Positions 52,042 through 63,644 of a stretch of 64,000 bases of DNA are shown here, piece by piece. Position 1 is the stretch's first letter, and each line of letters starts with the position of its first letter. The notes under the pieces were generated by a model. That model had not been told where the DNA came from and did no database searches. It worked only from the letters and a program-made list of their open reading frames with translations. Position numbers and translations under genes: made by a program. This stretch comes from Anagrus nilaparvatae. Lineage: Eukaryota > Arthropoda > Insecta > Hymenoptera > Mymaridae. The DNA lies in contig JAKSXM010000137.1 of assembly GCA_022575985.1 (NCBI GenBank), forward strand, positions 11,860,001 through 11,924,000, given 5' to 3'.

Positions 52042-53699
52042 ATGTACTCTAAAATATTATTCTGTCTTCTTGTTGGAGTAGCTATTGTAGCTGTAAGTTT
52101 TTAAAAAATTAATAATAAATAATTTATTTTTTAATATTTTTAGTAATTTTTTTGTAAAAAATTTAAGTATTTTAAAGCTCTGAAAAATTAACTTAATTTA
52201 AAGGCTCTTTTGACAAGCAACAGTGAAAAAAATTAGAATTATTAATAATTATAACAGAGTGTAACTTTTTACAATGCAACTTTGTATCTCTTTTTCACTG
52301 TTGCTTATGATTGATTTATACTTCAAAATAAGGATTTTAAAGTTGCTTATTTAGTAAAAGTTTTTATTTTTAAGAGTTTACTAAATACCCGGACAGTATT
52401 TTTGAGCCTAATTTTTTTTTTTAATTCAATTTTTAACGGGAAAATGTTATGCATTACCCAAATAACACGTCTATCATACACCTTAATATAGGTATATAAG
52501 AATATCAATTATTAAAATTTAATAAATTTTTCGTTTTTCAATTACAGGCAGCCCCAGTTGAAAATGAAGAAAACTTAACCAAGGTAAAAAAATAAAAATA
52601 TTTGTTTAAGTGCGTTCTATCCGCCACTGGGTGTCTTTTGTAGCTGAAATATTTTAACCATATATTTATTTATAAAAAGTTTTTAATGAAAGAATCAATG
52701 CTTTTCAGTATTTGATTCAAGAATATAAAAAAAAAATAATTGAAAATGTTTATTTTTACAAATAGGACCTGCTAATTTTTTGTAATTTTTGGCTCATAAA
52801 AGCCTGAGATTCTAAATCTGGGCAACTTGAATAAAAATTCTGCTCGGCTCATATTAAAGATCATTCAATTCTAAGGGAGAGGTACCCTGGGAAATTTTTC
52901 GCTAAACCTCTTCAGTAATGTGTTACAGCTAATTATTTATAAATTTTAGAGAATTTTAAACTTTTTTTATAAACAATTAGTTGTAACACATTACTGAAGA
53001 GGTTTAGCGAAAAATTTCCCACGATACCTCCACCTAGAATTGAATGATCTTTAATATGAGCCTAGCAGAATTTTGATCCAAGTTGCCCAGATTTGGAATC
53101 TCAGGCTTTTATGAGCCAAAAATTACAAAAAATTAGCAGATCCTATTTGTTTAAACAAACATTTTCAATTTTTTTTTATATTCTTGTACCAAATACTGAA
53201 AAGCATTGATTCTTTCATTAAAAATTTATTATAAAAACAAATACATGTATGGTTAAATATTTCAGCTAGTAATATGCTTTGCAAAAAAGGCCCAGTGGCG
53301 GATAAAACAACATTAATAATAAAAATAAAGTCATAAGACTAAATATTTATGCAAATAAATTATTAGGATGAAAAATCACTTCTCAACGATTTATTAGCCG
53401 GTGGACAACAATTAGCTACTGCAATCAGAAATCAAGCTGATCATTTAATTGAACTAAGCCAAGAGCAAATTAAAAAAATGAGAGAAAGAAATACTGAAGC
53501 ATTAGAAAATGCCAAAAAACAACTTGCACACATGAAAGAAAAATATGACGAATACGTTCAAACTGCAAAAGATATCTCAAATGAACAATTACAAAGAGTC
53601 AAAGAAGTTTATGAAAGAATTCAAAAAGAAGTTACAGATAGAATTAATCAATTACAAAAACACAATGAAAAATTAAGTGAAAAAGAAGCACAACTTTAA
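52042..53699 (+). CDS. Secreted one-module amphipathic-helix protein, paralogue 1
   Basis: Exons 52042-52092, 52548-52583, 53367-53699; 139 residues; all introns phase 0. Exon 1 is a signal peptide (MYSKILFCLLVGVAIVA), cut near AA|APVE. Exon 2 encodes a 12-residue acidic linker. Exon 3 is one module beginning DEKSLLNDLLAG, followed by a long Lys/Glu/Gln-rich helix with HLIELSQEQIKKM, AKKQLAHMKEKYDEYV and EQLQRVKEVYERI. No cysteines after the signal peptide. Polyadenylation signal AATAAA at 53740-53745. Closest to 59614-60554 (identical MYSK start, GVA, QLAHMKEKYD). Intron 2 carries a 685-bp hairpin element. Probably a soluble extracellular helical-bundle or coiled-coil protein; the exact role is unknown. 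Confidence 0.87.
52619..53303. mobile_element. Foldback element inside intron 2 of secreted helix gene 2
   Basis: Ends ATCCGCCACTGGG and CCCAGTGGCGGAT are perfect inverses. Arms of about 320 bp share GAAAAGCATTGATTCTTTCA-type blocks, AAAAGCCTGAGATTC and GTGTTACA..., with a loop of only about 50 bp near 52940-52975. The transcribed intron would fold into a hairpin of about 300 bp. Confidence 0.8.
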
Positions 53700-55290
53700 A
53701 TCTTTTATTTTGTAAAAATTTTTTTATTTTATAATTTTTAATAAATATTAATCAATAATTACACAAAATATCTGTTTTTTGTTTTCATTGTTCATTTTTC
53801 ATTATCTCATTCACAGTGTTATGTCATTTAATTAATTTGTTTAATCGTAAAATTAAACAACTAAAAAATTCTCGAAAAATATTTGAATAAATTAAAAAAA
53901 TAATAAATTTAATTTCTTCTTTCAATAAATATAAGTAATTTCGCAGTAATTATTAAAAAATATAGGTAAAATTTTCTTAAAATTTCATGTCTTATTTGCT
54001 GTATCCTCAAATGCTTTAATTAAATCATTATACTTCCTAAACAAATTTCTTTTCAAATTGGAATAGCCATAATTATTATTAAAGAAAAATTTTGTCTTCA
54101 ACAATAGAAATGTAGGCTTTGACTATTGGAGTTAGAATCATGTATTATTTCTTAGTCGCTAAACTGCATTGGTAAATTGCGTTTATAATTATGACTACGA
54201 TAGAATGATAAGAAATCATGTGTTAAACCTTGGGCCAATAATGGGATTTTGCCTTCGCATAACTTCTGCATGCAAGTTCAAAACCTATATGAATTTTAAT
54301 CCTTGGTTAATAAATAGTTATTTTATCATTTTCCTTAAAAAATAATTGACTTTCTGCCCTCTGAATGCCCTCACTCCTGGACTCAAAATTAACTCAGTGC
54401 ACAAAAAAACGAAGGAAAGTTTTTATTTTTTGCTCTAAATTAAATGAAGATTAGTTTTTAGGGTAAAAATCAATTTTTTCAATGTGTGAAAATAATCTTT
54501 TGTCAGTATAAATTTTATTGATTAGTTTTAGTTAAATAAATACTACAACGGTACTTATTTGCCTATATTTACTTATAGTATTCCAAAATTTACAGATAAA
54601 AAAAAAAAAACAAATTTACCTGTCACTTCCATAAAATGCAAAAAATGACTGTATCAGATAATGTAACCAGTTTTCGTTGTTGAAAAAGATCTAAAGATTC
54701 TTGATCCCCACACCAAAAAACATAAATGCCAATGTGAAGAGAACTTTTATTAAGACTAGAAGTGACAGGGTTAAATAAACGCGAAAAAATAGCCAAAAAG
54801 GAGACCACTTTTCGAAAAAAGGACCAAAAATTCGTAAATAGCGTACCAAAAAACATAAGTACTGAGGGAAGACTCCAAGGCTCACGGGCCTTATGGGCTT
54901 CCACTAGGCTAAATTTGTTGTATATGTAATAAAGGCATGATTTATAAATATAACTGATCAATATTTACGTCTGTGTACAGCTTAAAATTCATAATCATTC
55001 TTGCATGATATGTAATATTTGCTTACTTATATTACGAGGAAATTTAAAAAATACATTTCATATTTTAATCAATAATATATACAACTGCGAAATCCTGACT
55101 AAATCCACGAACAAATTAATTTTATGCTTAATGAAGTTTTTATATCATGTATAGCCACGCCATTTATAATAACTATATGAAAAAATTCAAAAATAATACA
55201 ACTGTTTTAAACCATTGTCCCAAAACAAAAACCACAAGAGTTTTTAAAATGTCGTAATTATTTTTACGATCAATTTTTAAACTTTATTAA
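53700..55290. other. Intergenic, no gene seen
   Basis: AT-rich 3' flank of secreted gene 2. It contains a diverged 'CTAGGGC'-family relative near 54195-54320 and a stretch at 54760-54850 with words shared with 39465-39520 (dispersed repeat). No exon-like frame. Confidence 0.5.
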
Positions 55291-56257
55291 GGGTGGTTTC
55301 CTTGAGTTTTTTTTTTAAATTGATTCTTGTTAAAAAATTATTCAAGAAATAACAAAGAAACTACAACGCTTGATACTGAAAGTAGAATGCAAGAATACAA
55401 GATGCGAAACTTTAAACGAGTGCCACTTTTTGAAAACTGCCCACACGATAACGAAAAAACTACGCTTTCAATTTTTTTTTTTTAAATATATTTGTTATGA
55501 AACTATACACAAACTGAACTACAATTAACCTATTCGGAACATTTTTGTGGACTCTATATTCCATTTTTGGGCCAAAAATGATGTCATATTTCGACTTTTT
55601 ACTATTTCCTTAATAATTTTTTTAATTTTTCATTGATTGTAGTTCAGTTTTTGCAAAAAGTCATGTACTTTCTATGTATATTTTTTTAAAGACTATTCTA
55701 AACCAAGTTATGGGGTTGGCCGATTTGGACCTTTTTTAGACACCAACTTCAGCGCCTTTTCATCATATATAAAAATTGAGAAAATTAAAAAAAATTTTTT
55801 TTTGTTCATTATGAATGTATAAAAAAACTGTAAAAAAATCTTTTTGAAAATCTTTCAAAAACTTATTGATATTTCAAAAAATCCCTAACAAGGGATAGTT
55901 TTTACTGTTTTAAGGGTGTTTCATGAAAATTCATTAAATATGGAAACATTGTTTTATTTTTGTCCAAAAAAAAGTTTTGGACCAAATCCACATAACCACT
56001 CAGTCCCAAAAACGCGGGAAGCAGGGCAGGAGATAGGTCATGCTGCATGACACATGGTATATCAGGTGATAAATCAGGAAGCACAACCATGTCAAATTCA
56101 CATCTGATTGAACAGGTGATATAACACTTTTCTTTTTTTTTTTTTTGTTATAATTTTAATTAAATTTTTTAATTACAATTTTTTTAAAATATTTATTTAA
56201 ATAATTATTACTCATTAAAAATTAATTAAAAAAAAAGAAAAAAAAAAAAAAAAAATT

Positions 56258-56342
56258 TGCCGTGACGGGGAATCGAACCCAATGCCGAAATAGCTCTTAC
56301 TATTTCAAGTCCAATGTCTTACCGATGTGGCCAGCATCAGTA
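56258..56342 (-). pseudogene. tRNA-Ser-like sequence, left arm copy
   Basis: Inverse twin of 58014-58098, in the left arm of the palindrome. The same A box and B box words are visible on the minus strand. Confidence 0.55.
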
Positions 56343-57211
56343 TGACAAATATGTTTGTATATTTTTTTCTTTTGTATTTCGAAAATAGCATAAAGTAGCA
56401 TAAAATTTGGTCATTGTTTTTTATTTTATTTTTAATTTTATGATGTTGATAAAAAATTAAATATAAATAAAAATTACTTATTAACAAACTTACACTGTTT
56501 ATAAATTTTTATAAATTATTCCTTTTTTACCAAAATTACTTTCGAGTTAGTTAATAATAATTATTTATAGTCCGGGGCTATCAGTTAAAAAAAAGGCCAA
56601 ACCTCTACCTAATTATGAAAAAGGTCAAATCGACCTGAAACCTTTTGCATTCGCTTCGGGAAGATGTTAATACAAAAACGCCAGAAGGAAATTTTGCGTA
56701 AATGAAGGGGGGCATTATCACCCCATTTTCCCCCAGATTTTTCCGAAAAATTTAAGACTTGATTTTTTTTCGATGTTGGCGAGTGCCGATAGATTTTTTG
56801 GGTCGTAGATTTCAAATATGAAGTCATTTGATGCCTTCCCAGGGGCGATTTTGGCCTTTGTAACCCCTTTTACCTCCTAAATATGTCATTCTTTAAATGC
56901 ACTGTTCTTCCCAATTTCAAAATATTTTTTTTTTCCTTAATGTTATGATTTTTTTTAGGAATTGATAATTTTTTTAGGCCAATTTAACCCCCAAGAAAGC
57001 ATTGAATGACATTTCTCACATAATATTTGAATTCCACGACCCAAAAAACCTGAGTAGGCGTTTTAAAATTAAAAATTAAAGTTTTTATTCATATTTAATA
57101 TTAGGGGCGTTAAAGATGTGAAAAAAGCCAAAATCACCCCCTGGAAGGCATCGAATAACGTTTCTTACTTCATATTTGAATTCTACGACCCAAAAAACCT
57201 ATCGGCACTCG

Positions 57212-57576
57212 TACTCCAGTCAAAATACAGGGGGGGGGGGTAATTTCGTAAAGGAATGGGGGCTTCGCCCTTAAATTTGCAAAACACTACCCCAAAATAG
57301 GGTGTTTTTTGCATAGTTGCACTTTGAGCGCTCAGATTTGCACCATATGGGTTTTTTGAGTCGCTGGTTAAGAATTTCGACTTATTTTTCATAAATAATG
57401 AAAATTTCACCCCAAAATTGGCTAAAATTACCCCCGAAAAGGGAGTGTTTTTGCCATTTGGGCACTTTGAGCAACCAGGATATGTCCATATAGGTTTTTT
57501 GTGTCGCTAATCAAGAATTTTGGCTTATTTTTCATAAATATTCAATATTTAACCATTAAATTAGCTGACTGGAGTA
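57212..57576. mobile_element. 365-bp MITE nested in the right palindrome arm
   Basis: Ends TACTCCAGTCA and TGACTGGAGTA are inverses; TCG flanks both sides (57209-57211 and 57577-57579). The left arm shows the uninterrupted site, which proves insertion. The interior has a 10-base G tract (57231-57240) and CCCTTAAATTTGC/TTTTCATAAAT sub-repeats related to the foldback at 37112-38027. Confidence 0.75.
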
Positions 57577-58013
57577 TCGCCAAAATCGAGAAAAAATCAA
57601 ATAAATTTGTCGGAAAAATCTGGGGGAAAATGGGGTGAAAATGCCCCCCTTCATTTACGCAAAATTTCCTTCTGGCGTTTTTGTATTAACATCTTCCCGA
57701 AGCGAATGCAAAAGGTTTCAGGTCGATTTGACCTTTTTCATAATTAGGTAGAGGTTTGGCCTTTTTTTTAACTGATAGCCCCGGACTATAAATAATTATT
57801 ATTAACTAACTCGAAAGTAATTTTGGTAAAAAAGGAATAATTTATAAAAATTTATAAACAGTGTAAGTTTGTTAATAAGTAATTTTTATTTATATTTAAT
57901 TTTTTATCAACATCATAAAATTAAAAATAAAATAAAAAACAATGACCAAATTTTATGCTACTTTATGCTATTTTCGAAATACAAAAGAAAAAAATATACA
58001 AACATATTTGTCA

Positions 58014-58098
58014 TACTGATGCTGGCCACATCGGTAAGACATTGGACTTGAAATAGTAAGAGCTATTTCGGCATTGGGTTCGATTCCCCGTCACGGCA
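58014..58098 (+). pseudogene. tRNA-Ser(UGA)-like sequence, right arm copy
   Basis: A-box-like TGGCCACATCGG (58023-58034), an anticodon loop CTTGAAA reading UGA, an extended variable region, B box GGTTCGATTCC (58077-58087) and a T-run just after. The anticodon and acceptor stems do not pair properly, so it is a degenerate tRNA or SINE head rather than a working tRNA gene. Confidence 0.6.
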
Positions 58099-58707
58099 AA
58101 TTTTTTTTTTTTTTTTTTTCTTTTTTTTTAATTAATTTTTAATGAGTAATAATTATTTAAATAAATATTTTAAAAAAATTGTAATTAAAAAATTTAATTA
58201 AAATTATAACAAAAAAAAAAAAAAGAAAAGTGTTATATCACCTGTTCAATCAGATGTGAATTTGACATGGTTGTGCTTCCTGATTTATCACCTGATATAC
58301 CATGTGTCATGCAGCATGACCTATCTCCTGCCCTGCTTCCCGCGTTTTTGGGACTGAGCAAACTTATTTATTTCTGAATTTTTTCAAACATTTCTTGACA
58401 AATTTCAAAAAATTTGCCATTTTTACACGTAATTTGTAATTATCACCTTTACCACATGTCAAGATTCTAATAACCCAAACTATTCTGATTCCCTAAACCT
58501 GGATTATTCCAAGCCCCAAAATTGAAATTATTATAAGTCCCATTTTACCACCTCCCCCTTAAATCGGACATATTTGACCCCCCCCTTGATTTTCAGATTT
58601 CCAGGGTAATTTGTGTTTCTATGCTTAGCTGTAAGTAAACATGTTCCATGAATTTTGGTCGCGTTTACACAAATCGGTTTTTTACTCAGAACTCAAGGAA
58701 CCCACCC

Positions 58708-59613
58708 TTAATAAATTTTTCCATGCTATTTTTGAGTAAAAATTTCATTATTTTCTTCTCTATATTAATTTTTGTATTTGTGTTTTTACATGAGCAAACA
58801 AAACTCATAATGCGGATAATAATTAATTAATCGTTAAAAAAATGAACAGATATTTTTTTTTAAATTTGATATCACGTGAACATAATATTAGAAAAAAATT
58901 AATTTTTTTTTTAAAGAAATATTGACATTTTTTAGCAAAGTGTGTAGGACCATGAATTATTTTACATTGCTAAAATTTATTTTTTGAGTTTTTGACATAT
59001 AAAATGCAAAAAAATTATTGTTGCCCCTGTATGAAATTTAAAATAATAATTTCTAATATGCTTGAACAAACTTAAAATTTTATTTTTGCACTGGCGCAAC
59101 ATGAAAAATTTTTAATTTTTTAAGTTTTTTGGGTGCAATAATGAAGCTAAAATTAAAAACCAACGTTATTTTTAGATTCAGCTGACTAAAATAAAATGAA
59201 CAATAGTTGTACCTAAAAAAAAAAGTTTTTTTAATTTTCAAATAAATAATTCCAAAGTTTATTTGATTTTTTTATAAAGATTTCTTTTTTAAAAATACCT
59301 GCCACTTGTAAACCCAAGGTTACATAATAATAATTATTATTAAACTGATAAAATAATACATAATGTGAATATTTATCAATAAATTAATTTTTTATGAAAA
59401 TGAAAGATTTGAGCTCTTTTTACGTAACACAAAAATAAAAAATTAAAAATTAATTGATATCAAAATGTTAGATAAATAAAATGTAATTACTCATTTAACC
59501 GTGCATTATATTTACCTTGTTTGAAATTTTTAGAGTATATAAATGATAATTTAATTTCAAAATTTCAGTCATTAAAAAAATTATTTTTGACGAAGCACAT
59601 AAATTTTAAAAAT
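58708..59613. other. 5' flank of secreted helix gene 3
   Basis: AT-rich, no exon seen up to the promoter at 59538. Single-base runs only. Confidence 0.5.
59538..59570 (+). promoter_or_regulatory. Core promoter (TATA + initiator) of secreted helix gene 3
   Basis: TATAAA at 59538-59543 (in GAGTATATAAATG) and a consensus initiator TCAGTC with A at 59567, 29 bp apart. The predicted start is about 47 bp upstream of the ATG. Confidence 0.75.
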
Positions 59614-60554
59614 ATGTACTCTAAAACTTTATTTTTTCTCCTTGTCGGAGTAGCTTTTGCTGCTGTGAGTATATTAACTTTTTAATTAAATTAAACATTT
59701 AATGTTATCCCGCGTAAAAAGATTAAGCTTACCTTTCTCGGAAAATTGGTTAAATTATTAAGCTTACGCGTACTCACAACTAAGCTTACTGGTAAACTTA
59801 ATTTTTTTACGTGGGATAGTAATATAATTTAAAAAAAAAATTTTTTTTTAAAGGCCTATCCTTTGGATGAAGAAGTAGAAATTCTCTTAAGGGTAAGATG
59901 ATAAAATTGATAATAATAGGATCTATTTCAAAATTTTCAATTTTTTACCCGAAAGTTACAGCTGAATAATAAATTTATAATTTTTCGGCTAATACACATT
60001 GGCTATTGAAAGAGCGATATGAAATTTCTTGTTTGGTTTAAACTTTGTAAGAGCAATTGTTTCTGAATAGAAAACTTTGCATCCTAATTATTTCAATGGC
60101 TGACGTGTATTGAACAAAAATTGAACTTTTTGGAATAATGTCTTAAAGTATAACATATAAGTATAAACTAATTAATAAAATTAACTTTTAAATGTAACAT
60201 TAGGAAGACAAATCATTATTAGAAGATTTAATTAACAAAGGAAAAGAACTTTTCCAATCAGGAAAAGAAGTTGCTGGTCAAGCAATTAATTCAATAAAAG
60301 ATGAAACTAATCATTTAATTGAACTTGGTAAAGAACAAATTCAAAAATTAAAAGAAAAAAATGCCGAAGCTTTAAAAAAAGCCCAAGAACAACTTGCACA
60401 CATGAAGGAAAAATACGATGATTTATTACAAAATGGAAAAAATTTCTCAAAAGAACAATTACAAAAAGTTAAAGAAAGGTACGAAGAAGTTAAGCAACAA
60501 GTCATGAATAAAATCGAAGAATTACAAAATCAAAAAGAAAAAATGGGATATTAA
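59614..60554 (+). CDS. Secreted one-module amphipathic-helix protein, paralogue 2
   Basis: Exons 59614-59664, 59854-59892, 60204-60554; 146 residues; phase-0 introns at the same positions as in 52042-53699. Signal peptide MYSKTLFFLLVGVAFAA, then a 13-residue acidic linker, then one module starting EDKSLLEDLINKGKELFQSG with HLIELGKEQIQKLKEK, AQEQLAHMKEKYDDLL and KEQLQKVKERYEEV. Without cysteine; Lys/Glu/Gln-rich with hydrophobics at heptad/11-mer-like spacing, so it should form long amphipathic helices. AATAAA at 60611-60616. Intron 1 contains a MITE (59709-59815). Likely arose by tandem duplication with its neighbour at 52042; the shared promoter suggests co-expression. Function unknown. Confidence 0.88.
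59709..59815. mobile_element. CCCACGTAAAAAG MITE in intron 1 of secreted helix gene 3
   Basis: CCCGCGTAAAAAGATTAAGC start, TTAATTTTTTTACGTGGG end, AT on both flanks. A longer relative is at 13914-14083. Confidence 0.7.
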
Positions 60555-61765
60555 GATTAAATGATTCATTAAATCAATTTTCACTATCATGGTTATTATA
60601 ATATTATATCAATAAACTAATTTATTATAAATTAATATTAAGTTTTTATTATTTTTTTTTTTAAATCTTAACATTTTCCTATTTTGATTTTCCTTATTAC
60701 TACCTATCTCAAACGTCAGAATCCATTTGTTAGGTTTTTTTGTTACATTTTGGTACATTTGCAACTGGAAAATTGCAACCAGATTCATAAACTAATAAAA
60801 AATAAAAAAATTGTGTGATAACTAATACAAGTAATTGCAATTTAAGAATCCAAATTTTTAAAACTAAATTCTCCCTAAAATAGTAAAATTTTAGCCCTTT
60901 CCTCCTGAAAATTCGGAACAGCTGACCTATCAGCTCTTCCCCACTCCCTTACCCCTTAGCCCTTCCCCACTCCAAAATAAAATTGGCGAGCTGTGAAACG
61001 GCGATTTTTATAACTTTGGGTCCGGTTTGAATTGAAAAAATAAACAATATTAACCGGTCATTCGTTTAAAAAATTTAAATTGTTAAAATAGATAATTTAA
61101 ATAATTATTTTAATTATTAAATAGTTTTTAATATTAATTATTTTAATTTATGTAAAATTTTTACTTATTTTCAGTTCAAACCGGACCTAAAGTATTAAAA
61201 ATCGCCGTTTAACAACGCCAATTTTTTTTTTTAGTGGGGGAAGGGCCGGACTTCATAGTATGAAGTTCATACGTTTTTGTTGAAATAAAAAAAAAAAGAT
61301 AATATTATCAGAAATAAAATCTTTTCTTTTTTTTGATTTTATGAGTATATATTATATTACTAATTATTGTAACACGTTTTTTTTTTTTTTTTTTTTTTTT
61401 TTATTATTAAGAAAATATAAATGTTTACAATATATTTTACATGATCTATACATGTATATATAGAAAACAAAATTGTAGGATAAATTTTTAATATTTTCAA
61501 CAACAAAATTTTTATTAGGTATAGTCACCTACATATAGGAATAGTTCTTTTTTTTTCTATAACATTATTGCAATATTCGTTTAATTAAAATGCATGTGAT
61601 AAAATAAACAAGCAGTAATGGATTTTATGCTTATTTTTTTAATATTATTGCAATGACAATAAAAAGATAAGAAAACAATAAAAGTGAGTAATGTGTATTC
61701 TTACTAAGTGGCATTTTAGTTTTTCATTAAAATTTTTTAATTTTTCAGTATTATTAGTTCGCTAA
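60555..61765. other. Intergenic between secreted helix gene 3 and PIG-Q
   Basis: No coding exon. Contains a foldback at 60959-61246 and a long T run at 61378-61402. A polypyrimidine-AG (61739-61748) 18 bp before the PIG-Q ATG could be the acceptor of a 5'UTR intron. Confidence 0.5.
60959..61246. mobile_element. Foldback element, about 290 bp
   Basis: GCCCTTCCCCACTCC and GTGGGGGAAGGGC mark inverted ends. Arms share AATTGGCG, AACGGCGATTTTTA and GGGTCCGGTTTGAA with their complements; AT-rich loop. Confidence 0.7.
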
Positions 61766-63644
61766 ATGAAGTCACTTCTTGTATTTTTACCTGAACGGTT
61801 TGCAACAGAGCAGCCAGGATGTATGTATGGAAATATAATTTATGATTCAGAAGAAAATATAAGCAAATTTTATGTAGTTGGTTTAACAGATTCTATACAA
61901 AAATTATTTCAAACAAGAAATGATTTTTTATTTCTTGGTTATTTTTATGGAACAGAAAAAAAAAAAGAATATTGGGAAAAAAAGCTTCCAAATTGGATAG
62001 AAATTTATTTATCTGCTCCGTCAAAAGATAATTCAAGTAATTCTAGTCCAGAATATTGTATTAGAAATATTATACTTCAAAACAAGAAACTGTCTTTGTC
62101 GACTTGTCATTCTGTGATAATATTATATAATGAATATTGTCTTTTACAAGCAGAATTATATGTTGATAAATTACCAATGGATCATTTTTCAGAATTAAGG
62201 ACAATTCTTAGCGAAGAATTTAAAAGAAAAGGCCAAGAGCATTTAAAAACATCACATTTAGCTCGTTTAAGAAAATCAATTTTCATATTTTTTATATTAA
62301 TACTTTTTTATCCTACAAAATGGTTGTGCAAAATAACAAATATATTAAATCCAATATTAAAATATTCAGCGCTTGGTTTACATTTAACTGCTTGTTTTCA
62401 CAATGCTAAATGGATGTTTTCAACATTTTTGGAGTGTAAAAGATTCAATTTAAAAGTTACTAATTATTTAGTTGCTATAGCATCAGATATGCTACTTGGT
62501 ATGCTAATTTTAAAACTCTTATTACTTTTTCTTGGAGACTCTTCTCCATCAGAAGTATATTTATATTATGCCGAGGTAAAATTATAAAATAGTTTTCATT
62601 AAATCTATGCTTAAATAATTTAACATTTAAATTATTTTAGAATGTTGTAGAGTCATTGAAAGGCCTTGTTAATTGGTTAATGGGATCACCAGCTGGTTTA
62701 AAGTTAAACCCTTCCTTTAATGGTATTCTTGGAAAATTTTTTTTATACCATATTCATCTTTGGTGGGTATTCTTAATGGTTACAAAGCCTTTGATGGAAC
62801 TTGCTTTTGGAGTTCTTTTGTTTTTTGGAAAACTGGGTATTACTTTTCAAATATCTATTGTAGCCGATTTGCTGGCTCTTGTCAGTTTTCATACCTATTG
62901 TATTTACGTTTATGCAGCAAGGTGGGCTATAATTATAATATAAATCATAATATATTTTATTTTTTACTAAAAAACTGTAGTTATAAGCAATAATTTCTTT
63001 TAATTATTACAGACTATTTAATATTCAAGTGAGAGGCTTAACAGCACTATTTCGCTTATTTTTAGGGAAAAAGAAAAATCCTTTAAGAAAAAGAGTTGAT
63101 TCTTGTCGATATCAACCAGATCAACTGTTTGTTGGTACTTTATTATTTACTATACTCCTATTTTTGATGCCAACAACTTGGGTTTATTACATTGTTTTTA
63201 CAGTCGTAAGTTTTTTTTAAATTATAAATTAATGTAATGAAAACTTTTTTCATTCTTATTTAAAAACTTAGTTACGTCTAATAATGATTGGTCTTGGTGG
63301 ACTTTTAACAAGATTGAAATTTTATTTACAAATTTTACCAATATATGTATTTACAAGATGGTTTTTTCATTGCATTGAGGCTTGTGGTAAGTTAAATAAA
63401 ATAAATTTATTAATATATTTATAATTAATTATGAGAATCATATTATTTATAAGGCTCAATTGGAATAAGATTACAAGACAGGCATATCAATGGTCCTATA
63501 ACTCTGGTAACAAAAATGATAACTTCATCTTGGAAAGAAACTTGGAAAAAATCACTACCTGAGACTATTAATATTCATCCTTCTATAGAATGGAGTACAA
63601 TTGCAAGCAATGTTTTCTGGGGACAATTACTTTATCCGCTTTAA
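61766..63644 (+). CDS. PIG-Q: PIG-Q (Gpi1), subunit of the GPI-GlcNAc transferase
   Basis: Five exons: 61766-62575, 62641-62921, 63013-63205, 63272-63386, 63454-63644; GT-AG introns of 65-91 bp; 529 residues. The protein has a soluble N-terminal part of about 175 residues, then several hydrophobic segments (about 177-195, 243-262, and more in exons 2-4). The family's conserved stretch is present: [13 protein letters not shown], then [13 protein letters not shown], later [15 protein letters not shown] and [19 protein letters not shown]. In the ER membrane this subunit stabilises the complex that moves GlcNAc to phosphatidylinositol, the first step of GPI-anchor synthesis. Start is the ATG at 61766. 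Polyadenylation signal AATAAA at 63822-63827. Convergent with the gene entering at the right edge. Confidence 0.92.

Larger units (their letters stand above)
55291..58707. mobile_element. 3.4-kb TTAA-flanked element with a giant internal palindrome
   Basis: TTAA at 55287-55290 and 58708-58711 bounds inverted ends GGGTGGTTTCCTTGAG and GGGTGGGTTCCTTGAG (15 of 16), a piggyBac-like signature. Inside, the arms 55999-56865 and 57125-58358 are inverted copies. Over long stretches the arms look identical: the same 60-residue frame is readable in both at 56305-56487 and 57869-58051. The right arm is interrupted by a 365-bp insert (57212-57576). Both arms carry a tRNA-Ser-like sequence. No transposase. 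Confidence 0.7.

Noticed and set aside
52905..53005. CTGAAGAG...GCGAAAA, a second hammerhead-like core in the 52619 foldback
   Set aside because: The segment between the core blocks is only 8 nt and cannot form stem II, and nothing next to a UH site pairs with the stem I strand. The apparent stem III is just the foldback arms.
54623..54961. 112-residue minus-strand frame with hydrophobic stretches
   Set aside because: AT-rich repeat-derived sequence sharing words with 39465-39520; no start context or domain.
56305..58051. Two identical 60-residue frames in opposite orientation
   Set aside because: They are the two arms of the palindrome, contain the tRNA-like sequence and have no protein features; useful only as proof of arm identity.
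58014..58098. Functional tRNA-Ser gene
   Set aside because: Anticodon and acceptor stems are mispaired although A and B boxes are visible; called a pseudogene or SINE head.
35178..60554. Naming the secreted helix proteins as apolipophorin-III, LEA or a known salivary effector family
   Set aside because: Only general features (amphipathic, Lys/Glu-rich, secreted) agree; no diagnostic motif seen.
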